Below are positions 1-6,089 of a DNA stretch of 6,517 nt, piece after piece. The position numbers and the translations under genes are program-made. The DNA is taken from NCBI GenBank assembly GCA_007122565.1, contig SKTJ01000235.1, positions 1-6,517 of the forward strand, given 5' to 3'. Origin of the DNA: Syntrophomonadaceae bacterium (GTDB taxonomy: Bacteria > Bacillota > Dethiobacteria > DTU022 > UBA8154). Each line of letters begins with the position of its first letter. The first letter of the stretch is position 1. The notes under the pieces were generated by a model, which saw nothing but the letters and a program-made list of their open reading frames with translations, had not been told where the DNA came from and made no database searches.

Positions 1-49
1 ACAAAAGGAACCAGTGCCCGCCTAAGCGTTACCTCCCGTATACCTATTA

Positions 50-91
50 CTTCAGGGGGGTAGGGGGACGCTTCTCTGCTCCCCTCTGAAG
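50..91 (+). other. Stem-loop in the 5' non-coding region
   Basis: Positions 50-60 (cttcagggggg) pair with 81-91 (cccctctgaag) over 11 bp, with one G-U pair, around a 20-nt loop. The loop contains a second G-run (63-67) that could compete for the same C-run, so an alternative fold is possible. No T-tract follows, so this is not a simple terminator by itself. It could belong to the 3' end of a gene left of the window or to a leader of the next gene. Positions 1-49 show nothing recognisable. Confidence 0.4.
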
Positions 92-92
92 C

Positions 93-121
93 TTTACATT
101 TATTCTGCGTGATGATACGAT
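93..121 (+). promoter_or_regulatory. Candidate sigma-A promoter for the 567-aa gene
   Basis: TTTACA (93-98, 5 of 6 to the -35 consensus) and TACGAT (116-121, 4 of 6 to the -10 consensus) are separated by 17 bp. Transcription would begin near 128, inside the left arm of the hairpin at 123-152. The transcript would then escape full terminator formation and start with a short 5' hairpin. This is read from sequence only, and the -10 box is weak. Confidence 0.3.
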
Positions 122-122
122 T

Positions 123-152
123 AAAAAAAACTGACTCCAGGTCAGTTTTTTT
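123..152 (+). terminator. Intrinsic terminator-like hairpin upstream of the 567-aa gene
   Basis: An A-run plus CTGAC (124-135) pairs with GTCAG plus seven T (141-152) around the 5-nt loop TCCAG, giving a 12-bp stem ending in a T-tract. The A-run on the other side makes it potentially bidirectional. It lies only a few bases before the Shine-Dalgarno sequence (aaggagga, 159-166) of the next gene. It either ends transcription from an upstream gene or acts as an attenuator for the downstream one. Confidence 0.6.
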
Positions 153-179
153 CGCAAGAAGGAGGAATTTAATTTTACA

Positions 180-1883
180 ATGGATCAACGGGATATGGAA
201 AAATACTCATCTGCAGTTACGTTATCCGATATGGAGATATTTATATTTCCGGAGCTTTTGTACAGTTTGCTGTTGGCCAACATCATGTCACCCGTGATCT
301 GGCAGTGGAGGGAAGATCCGTGGTTTGAAAAGATTGACCGCCTCACACCCTATCGCCGGATTCTGCGGCTCAAACAATTTATCATGGACAATTATGATTT
401 CAATCTGGATCTGGAAACATGGGGGCTCACGACCAAAGAAACGGAGCTCTCCAGGTTCAAACAATTTATGGACGAAGTTAAAATTAGCAGCAGTAATGCC
501 CTCTTTGGTTATGAAGGGGATCAGTATTATTTCAGTGTTGATATCAGAAAACATTTTGGGTTGGACAAATATAATTCCAAGATCATACCCTACTGGAAGA
601 CGGAAACGATCGAGGCCATGGAGGCCTTTAAACTTAAAAAGGGTTATCAAAAAGGGGCGGGAGAGTGTGTTTCCCTTTCAACCCTCTACGGGGCAGCCCT
701 TTTTATTATTTGCGGCATACCCCTGGAAAAAATATACCTTATGGCGACGCCCCTCCATTCCCAGAACTTTGTGGATGTAAAGGAAGGAATACTGACCAAT
801 AACAGGAGAATCGTCACCAAGAATATGTGGTTTAACGGGACCGAGCTTACGGCGAAAGCACAAAGAGCGATGCGTAATGAGCAGGTAACGATCATCTCCC
901 ACAATTCAGGTTATCTGCACGTCGTTTACCCTGAGGCCACCATGGATCAAAAAGCATATGCATTATTTGCAAAAAAACTGAAGCGTTTTCTTGTTACGGA
1001 GCTTAATTCGGAGATATTATATAACTTTTTAAGACAGGAAAGCCATCTGCAAAAATGCTTTCAGATAGAGCATGTTTATAACGGCAGAAAACGCTACATT
1101 GGTGCGGAGAAGGCTTATGCCTACGAACACACAAGTTCTTTCCGCCTTAACGATTCCAGCAGGGATAACCTTTTTAACGAAATTGATGAATATGAGTTTT
1201 TTACCGAACCCCTGGCAGACCGCATTAGTCTCAACCATATTCATGATTATTTTAAAAACAACCGGGTCGACTTTGATGACAAGGGCAGTCTTGACCGGCT
1301 TGTGCATGAACTGGAGTGCAACCATATTAAGAAAAATGAAATCTTAAGGACTCTTTTTGAGTTTTGCCACTTAACGCCAAAGCTTCCTAATCCGGAGCGG
1401 AAGCATTTTACAGAAAGCCAGACGATTAAACTGACAAGCGATATGAGCCGGGAGGATATTATCGCTTACCTGGATTCCATCAGAGAGACAAACGTTACAG
1501 CAGACCTTGCTTTTTATGCCTACAGGGACTTTTCCAAGGCAAATTGGACACCTTTCATCAAGGCAGCCCTGGAAAGGAATCCCGTTTCCACTGCCGGCAG
1601 CGAAAACCTGTCCGAGACAGAGGTTATTGCCGTGCTTGAAAAAATGCCAAACCAGTCAATCTACGCCGGGCCAAGAGTGGCCCAACCGGATGAAGTATGG
1701 AACTTTGAACGGGGAGACGGCCTGGAGAAAGCCATTTGTTTGGCAAACATCCTGAAAAAGAGAAACAGAGAATTAAAGATTGATATTTTATTGGAAAAAA
1801 ATTTTGTTTACATTAAATACGCAGGTAAAACCGTGCAATGGCCTTCCCATAAGGATTTAAGCGGGAATATAAAAATTGCCTAA
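180..1883 (+). CDS. Uncharacterised protein with a transglutaminase-like Cys/His region
   Basis: This is a 567-aa protein I cannot assign to a named family. The ATG at 180 is supported by aaggagga at 159-166. There is no convincing signal peptide; a short hydrophobic stretch (about residues 20-40) contains charged and polar breaks, so a cytoplasmic location is likely. Residues 161-176 (GECVSLSTLYGAALF) followed by GIP at 179-181 and H193 in PLHSQNF resemble the transglutaminase-like core, in which a Cys at a helix start precedes a GIP turn and a His on a strand. C163 and H193 would be the catalytic pair; the expected third acidic residue is not obvious, and VTKN (212-215) sits about where it should be. 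Near the C-terminus, GDGLEKAICLANIL (512-525) looks like the GDCxDKAxLLxxLL motif with Gly in place of the Cys, suggesting a second, inactive copy. The gene stands alone between a terminator hairpin and an inverted-repeat element. The coding call is firm; the fold assignment is inference. Confidence 0.85.
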   Translation: MDQRDMEKYSSAVTLSDMEIFIFPELLYSLLLANIMSPVIWQWREDPWFEKIDRLTPYRRILRLKQFIMDNYDFNLDLETWGLTTKETELSRFKQFMDEVKISSSNALFGYEGDQYYFSVDIRKHFGLDKYNSKIIPYWKTETIEAMEAFKLKKGYQKGAGECVSLSTLYGAALFIICGIPLEKIYLMATPLHSQNFVDVKEGILTNNRRIVTKNMWFNGTELTAKAQRAMRNEQVTIISHNSGYLHVVYPEATMDQKAYALFAKKLKRFLVTELNSEILYNFLRQESHLQKCFQIEHVYNGRKRYIGAEKAYAYEHTSSFRLNDSSRDNLFNEIDEYEFFTEPLADRISLNHIHDYFKNNRVDFDDKGSLDRLVHELECNHIKKNEILRTLFEFCHLTPKLPNPERKHFTESQTIKLTSDMSREDIIAYLDSIRETNVTADLAFYAYRDFSKANWTPFIKAALERNPVSTAGSENLSETEVIAVLEKMPNQSIYAGPRVAQPDEVWNFERGDGLEKAICLANILKKRNRELKIDILLEKNFVYIKYAGKTVQWPSHKDLSGNIKIA

Positions 1884-1928
1884 ACAAATTCTTTAATAAA
1901 GGTTACTACCCCAGGTATAATTTGCAGC

Positions 1929-2107
1929 GGGGTTTAGGATACCTGTTCGAAACCGCAGCCTCAAGTTAAAGATATAGGGGTTGCCTTTGCCGACCCGGCT
2001 CACATGCTTTGGCTCGCTGCGCTCAAACACGTAGCATGTGGAAACCCCGGTCCGGCAAACCCTTTTGATCGAGCCTGAACGGTTACTCACAGGTACTCCT
2101 GAACCCC
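1929..2107. repeat. Long imperfect inverted repeat (about 180 bp) between genes
   Basis: The 348-bp gap before the transporter holds a nested palindrome. The outer arms, 1929-1946 and 2089-2107, match as reverse complements over 18 positions with one bulge and one G-U-type difference. Further in, AACCG and CAGCCTC on the left (1951-1962) face their approximate complements at 2072-2083. The next arms are GGGGTTGCC...GACCCGG (1977-1997) and CCGGTCCGGCAAACCC (2047-2062). The inner arms CACATGCT (2001-2008) and AGCATGTG (2033-2040) are perfect. The loop carries GGCTCGCTGCGCTC (2011-2024). The whole could fold as one long hairpin in RNA or as a cruciform. It may be a dispersed MITE-like element or a structured RNA; nothing here distinguishes the two. 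No recognisable gene lies in the gap. Confidence 0.7.
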
Positions 2108-2231
2108 TTTGAGTTATTTTCAAGAGTGCTGAGTTGTTACTAATAAAGATATAAAAAGGATATTTAAACGTTGGGTAGAAGAAAAAGGATGAAGGGGGTT
2201 GACCACCTAAAAGGGAGAGGGATAATTATTT

Positions 2232-3896
2232 ATGGATACGGACTTTGGCTGCAAAGAATCAGAAGAAAAAATGTTTTCGCGGAATTATCAGAAGCACGGC
2301 TTTAACTTTAACCCCGTTGTTTCTTTTGCCAGCGCTGCATTTATCATCATCTTTTCACTGTATGCACTCTTAAACTTAGAGCATGCGAATAAGATGTTTG
2401 CCGTAATTAATGAAACTATTGTAACCAATTTCGATTGGGTTTTTATATTCGCCAGTAATTTCTTTGTGCTGGTTTGCCTTTACCTGGCCCTATCCAAATT
2501 GGGCACTGTGCGGATCGGTGGTGTGAATTGCAGGCCGGAGTTTTCCAACTTTGCCTGGTACTCCATGCTCATTTCAGCCGGGATGGGTATTGGGCTCATG
2601 TTTTGGGCCGTGGGCGAGCCTTTACATCACTTTGTTACCGCCCCGCCGATCTTTATTCATCCCGAAGCTGCTTATACGGCCATGGCAACAACGTTTTTCC
2701 ACTGGGGGTTTCATGCCTGGGGTATCTACGCTTTAATGTCTTTAGGCCTGGCGTTTTTTGCTTTTAACAGGAATATGCCCCTGTCTTTGCGGTCCGTATT
2801 TTATCCCTTACTTAAAGAGAAGATCAATGGCCCGCTGGGCGATATTATAGACACATTTGCCGTGCTGTCTGTATTATTTGGTTTGGCAACTTCGCTGGGG
2901 TTGGGAATTCAGCAGATTAACAGCGGCCTTGATTACCTGCTGGGGATTGGCTTTAACGTTGGCATCCAGGTTATATTAATAGTACTGATAACTTTGGTTG
3001 CCATCATATCAGTCATATCCGGTATCCATAAAGGGGTAAAGTTTCTATCCACCCTCAATATGAAATTGGCGTTTTTGTTTATGCTTGCTGTTTTCCTGCT
3101 GGGGCCGACTGCCTATATCATCCGTTTGTTTGCCAATTCCCTCGGCCTTTATTTTGGTAACCTCATCGAACATGCCACTTATCTTGCCGTGACTGAAAAA
3201 TCATGGCAGAGTGCCTGGACTATATTTTATCTGGCATGGTGGATCTCCTGGTCACCCTTTGTGGGGATGTTTATTGCCAGAATCTCCAAAGGAAGAACGG
3301 TCAGGGAACTTGTATTGGGAGTATTGTTTGTGCCGTCCATGTTATCATTTGTCTGGTTGTCCGTTTTCGGGGGAACGGCAATATATATAAACAACGAGGG
3401 TAACGGCTCTCTTTTTGCCGTAGTCCAGGAAAATTTGCCGGTGGCGTTATTTGAAATGATCAGCGCCTTGAACATGCCGGTTATGGCAGATTTACTGCGT
3501 ATCCTATTATTTATCCTCGCCACAGCCCTGGTAATAAACTACTTCATTACTTCTTCCGACTCCGGCTCCTTGGTGGTGGATAAAATTACATCGGGTGGGC
3601 TTCTCAATGCACCGGTTAAGCAGCGCGTGTTCTGGGCCAGTATGGAGGGTCTGGTGGCTGCGGTCCTCCTTTTGATTGGTGGGGAACAGGCCCTGCAGGC
3701 CTTACAAACGGCGGTGATCAGCGCCGGCCTGCCGCTGGCAGTATTATTAACAGTAATGACCATTTCGTTAATTAAAGGTATTGAAGCGGCCCACACAAAA
3801 CAAATGAAGCTCATGGATCATCAGAAATTCGAAAGGTTTCTCAATACCACAGACGAGAATAAAATTAAGATCGGCAGCATAAAAAAGGACATATAA
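2232..3896 (+). CDS. BCCT-family transporter (betaine/carnitine/choline type)
   Basis: This is a 554-aa inner-membrane secondary transporter, within the usual family length, with about 12 hydrophobic segments. Family motifs are clear: GMGIGLMFWAVGEP (117-130, the glycine-rich TM3 motif), FFHWGFHAWGIYA (155-167), and AWWISWSPFVGMFIARISKG (335-354), which holds the tryptophans that line the quaternary-amine pocket (W336, W337, W340). TSSDSGS (440-446) matches the Thr/Ser region that supplies a sodium site in BetP, so sodium coupling is more likely than CaiT-type exchange; this is inferred from known members. The start at 2232 follows gggagagg (2213-2220); a later in-frame ATG at residue 14 is possible. 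The short N-terminus and a short charged C-tail (about 520-554) lack the long osmosensing tail of BetP. The amidohydrolase gene downstream hints at an N-methylated amine or amide substrate, but the substrate cannot be read from sequence. Confidence 0.95.
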   Translation: MDTDFGCKESEEKMFSRNYQKHGFNFNPVVSFASAAFIIIFSLYALLNLEHANKMFAVINETIVTNFDWVFIFASNFFVLVCLYLALSKLGTVRIGGVNCRPEFSNFAWYSMLISAGMGIGLMFWAVGEPLHHFVTAPPIFIHPEAAYTAMATTFFHWGFHAWGIYALMSLGLAFFAFNRNMPLSLRSVFYPLLKEKINGPLGDIIDTFAVLSVLFGLATSLGLGIQQINSGLDYLLGIGFNVGIQVILIVLITLVAIISVISGIHKGVKFLSTLNMKLAFLFMLAVFLLGPTAYIIRLFANSLGLYFGNLIEHATYLAVTEKSWQSAWTIFYLAWWISWSPFVGMFIARISKGRTVRELVLGVLFVPSMLSFVWLSVFGGTAIYINNEGNGSLFAVVQENLPVALFEMISALNMPVMADLLRILLFILATALVINYFITSSDSGSLVVDKITSGGLLNAPVKQRVFWASMEGLVAAVLLLIGGEQALQALQTAVISAGLPLAVLLTVMTISLIKGIEAAHTKQMKLMDHQKFERFLNTTDENKIKIGSIKKDI

Positions 3897-3899
3897 GTG

Positions 3900-3934
3900 C
3901 AAGAAGTAAGAAGCAGGAAGCAAGAAGCAGGAGG
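3900..3934. repeat. Five tandem heptanucleotide units
   Basis: Immediately after the transporter stop, five consecutive 7-bp units follow the pattern YARGARG: caagaag, taagaag, caggaag, caagaag, caggagg. The purine-rich bias continues to about 3975. The tract encodes nothing and is a simple-sequence repeat of the slippage-prone kind. Confidence 0.75.
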
Positions 3935-3986
3935 GGCAGGAGGACATAAGGGAAAGGGCGAAAAGGGAGTGGAATGGGTCTTGTAG

Positions 3987-4021
3987 GGGCGGCTGCCCAC
4001 AGCCGCCCGCTAAAGCTTAGC
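3987..4021. repeat. GC-rich palindromic element between transporter and amidohydrolase
   Basis: GGGCGGCTG (3987-3995) and CAGCCGCCC (4000-4008) form a perfect 9-bp stem with a 4-nt loop. A second small palindrome follows directly, GCTAA-AGC-TTAGC (4009-4021). No T-tract follows, so it is a poor terminator. A short GC-rich hairpin introduced by TGTAGGGG resembles dispersed intergenic repeats found in many bacteria; copy number cannot be judged from one window. Confidence 0.6.
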
Positions 4022-4073
4022 GCATCCGGAAATATGTTTTCGGACATTCTTCTTGCTCGAAAGGGTGACTTAA

Positions 4074-4724
4074 ATGGCTGTTGATGACGTACTTCAGGAG
4101 ATTATGCAGTATTACCTTTCCCAGGGGATGGCCAGACAGATGAGCTTCGGGCAACGTCCTGCTTTGTTGGTGATCGACTTTCAAAAAGGGCTTACTGATG
4201 CGAGTCGCCCTGCCGGTCGAAATTTTGATGCGGAGATAAACAATACACTGGTTTTACTGGAAAAGGCACGGGCAAAGGATATTCCCGTTTTCTTCTTTGT
4301 GATCGGTTATGATCAACCGGAGGTGGAAGGTGGTTTGTTGGTTAAAAAACTGCCCGTGTTGGCTGATTTTATTATTGGCAGCGATAATACGAAGCTTGAT
4401 CCCAGGCTAAAGCCAGGTCCGCAGGAGCATGTAATGATAAAAAGATATTTTTCCTGTTTTTTCGGGACTCCCCTGGCTGCAATGCTGAATTTTCTCCAGG
4501 TAGACACCCTGTTAATTGCCGGCTGTATCACCAGCGGCTGTATAAGGGCTACGGCAACCGATGCACTACAGCACGGCTTTCTCCCCGTTATCGTAAGTGA
4601 ATGTGTGGGAGACCGGGCACCTATTCCCCACAAGGTAAACCTTATGGATATGCAAGCTCGCTTTGGGGAAGTTGTTCCCCTGAAGCAGGTGTCGGAGTAC
4701 CTTGATTCAATTTCACAAAAGTAG
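4074..4724 (+). CDS. Isochorismatase-fold cysteine hydrolase, N-carbamoylsarcosine amidase-like
   Basis: This is a 216-aa cytoplasmic cysteine amidohydrolase. The isochorismatase-type triad is visible as D35 (LLVIDFQ), K123 (MIKRYFS) and C156 (GCITSGCIRAT), with the expected small-residue turn just before the Cys. The C-terminal block VGDRAPIPHKVNLMDMQ, then FGEVV, closely follows N-carbamoylsarcosine amidase (creatinine breakdown), which releases sarcosine, CO2 and ammonia. Other relatives with this C-terminal pattern act on maleamate and similar amides, so the substrate is not settled. The roughly 28-residue N-terminal extension before the first strand is also typical of the carbamoylsarcosine branch. 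The ATG at 4074 follows gggtga (4063-4068) at good spacing. The gene lies 177 bp after the transporter, with repeats in the gap. The stop codon overlaps the start of a CBS-domain remnant in another frame. Confidence 0.92.
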   Translation: MAVDDVLQEIMQYYLSQGMARQMSFGQRPALLVIDFQKGLTDASRPAGRNFDAEINNTLVLLEKARAKDIPVFFFVIGYDQPEVEGGLLVKKLPVLADFIIGSDNTKLDPRLKPGPQEHVMIKRYFSCFFGTPLAAMLNFLQVDTLLIAGCITSGCIRATATDALQHGFLPVIVSECVGDRAPIPHKVNLMDMQARFGEVVPLKQVSEYLDSISQK

Positions 4725-4967
4725 TTAGCGTCGAACCTGAAACCACTCTCTGTGAAGGCATCAAGACTCTGGAGCGTAACAACATCAGCGGCGTCCCGGT
4801 AATCGATGCCGGGGCAAGAGTTGTGGGTATCTGTCAGAAACCAGTGCATTGAAGATTTTATTCTGAAGATTAATGTGAAAAAGGTGATCTTTTTAACTAA
4901 AAATGAAAATAGAATTTCCTTTCCCATTGACCGAAGCTATGTTGAGGGCTATTGCTCCGGCAGTTGA
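4706..4967 (+). pseudogene. Decayed CBS-domain gene fragment
   Basis: In the frame starting at 4706 (no start codon) the translation includes VVSVEPETTLCEGIKTLER, then NNISGVPVIDAGARVVGI, a near-complete CBS motif with the usual NNISGVPVID signature, and stops at 4850-4852. The reading continues plausibly in the next frame from about 4851 (EDFILKINVKKVIFLTKN onward) to a stop at 4965-4967, consistent with one frameshift near 4830-4850. The 5' part is missing: the fragment begins across the stop codon of the amidohydrolase (4722-4724), as if a deletion joined the two genes. CBS domains usually bind adenosyl ligands and regulate an attached domain; what this one belonged to is unknown. A sequencing error could explain the frameshift but not the missing start. 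Confidence 0.65.
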
Positions 4968-5004
4968 ATGAATCGTAATAAGGGAATTTTCACTCCATTT
5001 TTAC

Positions 5005-5034
5005 TTGACAATGGTTTGTTGAACCATTTATAAT
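5005..5034 (+). promoter_or_regulatory. Strong sigma-A promoter of the NifX-like gene
   Basis: A perfect TTGACA (5005-5010) and a perfect TATAAT (5029-5034) are separated by 18 bp. Transcription should begin near 5041, giving a leader of about 30 nt before the ATG at 5073. A consensus promoter this strong on a small gene is usually held in check by a repressor, which fits the palindrome within its spacer. Confidence 0.85.
5010..5028. promoter_or_regulatory. Palindromic candidate operator in the promoter spacer
   Basis: AATGGTT (5010-5016) and AACCATT (5022-5028) are perfect 7-bp inverted arms around the 5-bp centre TGTTG. They fill exactly the space between the -35 and -10 boxes, so a dimeric regulator bound here would block RNA polymerase. 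The regulator is not encoded in the visible part of the window, and I do not recognise the site. Confidence 0.55.
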
Positions 5035-5039
5035 GAACA

Positions 5040-5052
5040 TATATTCAATATA
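5040..5052. promoter_or_regulatory. Second palindrome at the likely transcription start
   Basis: TATATT (5040-5045) and AATATA (5047-5052) are perfect 6-bp arms around a single C, positioned at the predicted transcription start. Its sequence differs from the spacer palindrome, so it would bind another protein or be chance in AT-rich DNA. Confidence 0.3.
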
Positions 5053-5072
5053 ACAAAGGAGGAAGGAAAAAA

Positions 5073-5441
5073 ATGAAGCTTTGCATACCAACAATTGGAA
5101 CTGAAGGGCTGGCAGCTGCTGTCTCTGAACATTTCGGAAGTGCCCCCTGTTTTACTATTTATGATACCGATTTAAATTCCGTAAATATCATAGAAAATAA
5201 GAATATTAATCACAGTCATGGGGCCTGTCAACCCTTAAGGGCTTTGTCCGGCCAGGATATCGACGCAGTTGTCTGCGGCGGCATGGGCGCCCGCGCTCTG
5301 ATTAATTTAAACCAGGGAGGGATTAGGGCATACCTGGGTCAGAAAGGAACAGTACAGGAAATCGTTACTGCCTTTGCAGAGGGAAACTTACCTGAACTTA
5401 CTCCCGCCAATGCCTGTAGCCAACACGGATGTCACGAGTAA
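5073..5441 (+). CDS. NifX/NifB-type Fe-Mo cofactor-binding domain protein
   Basis: This is a 122-aa single-domain protein of the dinitrogenase iron-molybdenum cofactor-binding family (the NifX, NafY and NifB C-terminal fold; RNase-H-like alpha/beta). Family features are the N-terminal strand MKLCIPTIG (1-9), SEHFGSAPCFTIYD (18-31), the His/Cys segment NHSHGACQPL (46-55) and VVCGGMGARALINL (67-80). The C-terminus ends in CSQHGCHE (115-122), a small Cys/His cluster that may bind metal. Stand-alone members occur in many anaerobes without nitrogenase, where they are suspected of binding or carrying Fe-S or other metal clusters; the role here is unknown. The start is fixed by aaaggagg (5055-5062). 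The gene is monocistronic, with its own strong promoter, palindromic candidate operators and a terminator 30 bp after the stop. No nif genes are visible. Confidence 0.93.
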   Translation: MKLCIPTIGTEGLAAAVSEHFGSAPCFTIYDTDLNSVNIIENKNINHSHGACQPLRALSGQDIDAVVCGGMGARALINLNQGGIRAYLGQKGTVQEIVTAFAEGNLPELTPANACSQHGCHE

Positions 5442-5468
5442 AGATAAATAAAAAACAAGAAATTATAC

Positions 5469-5505
5469 AAAAAAGCTGTCTGAATAAAAGGCAGCTTCTT
5501 TTGTT
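5469..5505 (+). terminator. Intrinsic terminator of the NifX-like gene
   Basis: AAGCTGTC (5473-5480) pairs with GGCAGCTT (5490-5497) over 8 bp with one G-U pair, around a 9-nt loop. It is preceded by an A-run and followed by cttttgtt. It lies about 30 bp after the stop codon at 5441 and ends a single-gene transcript. Confidence 0.8.
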
Positions 5506-5538
5506 GTGGAAATAGGTCCACATGTCTTCGTTCCACAA
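5504..5538. repeat. Short inverted repeat after the terminator
   Basis: TTGTGGAA (5504-5511) and TTCCACAA (5531-5538) are perfect 8-bp arms separated by 19 bp. The pair directly abuts the terminator T-tract. It could be a mobile-element scar, a regulatory site or chance; nothing else supports a function. Confidence 0.3.
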
Positions 5539-5613
5539 AGAGGATGTTTTGCTTTGGGGATGTTAGATTTCCCGCAGTTGGGATATAATTGTATTATAGT
5601 AGATGATCTGTAA

Positions 5614-6000
5614 TTGCCAAGGGACACTGCCGGAGGAAATATTTATATTATTTTTGTGGGCAGTGAGCCTGCATGGAAAGGTTTGGCCACAGGTTTATTC
5701 TTTGTCTTCTTTTCATTGGGCGTAGCACAATACCTCCGTTAAGCGGATTGGCTTTGGCAATCTCAGGCAGCTTTTTCTCCCTTTTTAACGGCGGCTGCAG
5801 TAGTGTTGTTCTTTATGTTAACTGTTACGAAAAAACAAAGATTGGCGATCAGTGCAAAACTGGAACTGATAAATAATAAAAAATCAGACTTAAAAAGGTT
5901 TCAGATTTGTGCTATGATCAGGATAATTGTACCAGTATTTCTAATAAATGCTCAGCAAGCAATGAGAAGTTATAACGGGAGAACCAAAATCTGTCTTTAA
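5614..6000 (+). pseudogene. Degraded permease remnant, probably MFS C-terminal part
   Basis: One frame reads through this gap as membrane-protein-like sequence: SEPAWKGLATGLFFVFFSLG (from about 5662), then VAQYLR, an in-frame stop (5740-5742), then ADWLWQSQAAFSPFLTAAAV followed by VLFFMLTV and a basic tail. The order of a small-residue-rich helix with a K-G-xATG entry, a short loop and a final hydrophobic helix ending in TKKQR resembles the last helices of major-facilitator transporters. No start codon or ribosome binding site fits. The same frame is open further upstream (to about 5512) but carries another stop at 5611-5613, and that part is not recognisable. The tail after about 5870 is probably non-coding read-through to the stop at 5998-6000. 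The family call is tentative; decay is clear if the frame is real. Confidence 0.5.
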
Positions 6001-6089
6001 ACGTTATACAGATGTAGGGGTATTTGCCTGCGCCGTCTGACTACGAAAATTTAAATGACTGATATAAAACTTACATGTCTGGAGTAGAA

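Noticed and set aside
50..152. Known riboswitch or T-box leader
   Set aside because: No T-box sequence (TGGNACC type) or conserved riboswitch core could be recognised; only two simple hairpins are present.
109..297. 62-codon + strand frame starting at 109
   Set aside because: It begins inside the promoter/terminator region and overlaps the 567-aa gene in another frame, with no family match.
1893..2123. 76-codon open frame on the - strand
   Set aside because: It lies across the palindromic element, has no ribosome binding site, and its composition reflects the inverted repeat rather than a protein family.
3900..3934. CRISPR-like array
   Set aside because: The repeats are 7 bp and directly adjacent with no spacers; no cas gene is visible.
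4313..4927. 204-codon open frame on the - strand
   Set aside because: It runs antisense to the well-supported amidohydrolase and the CBS remnant, with no recognisable motif and no ribosome binding site.
5584..5597. Promoter-like TATAAT at 5584-5589 in the gap
   Set aside because: No acceptable -35 box lies 16-18 bp upstream and no intact gene follows closely.
5673..5876. 67-codon + strand frame starting MERFGHRF
   Set aside because: It overlaps the permease-like frame, has no Shine-Dalgarno sequence, and the helix pattern is better in the alternative frame.
6075..6089. Earlier in-frame ATG for the helicase at 6075
   Set aside because: No Shine-Dalgarno precedes it, whereas the ATG at 6090 has GGAG at suitable spacing; it remains possible.
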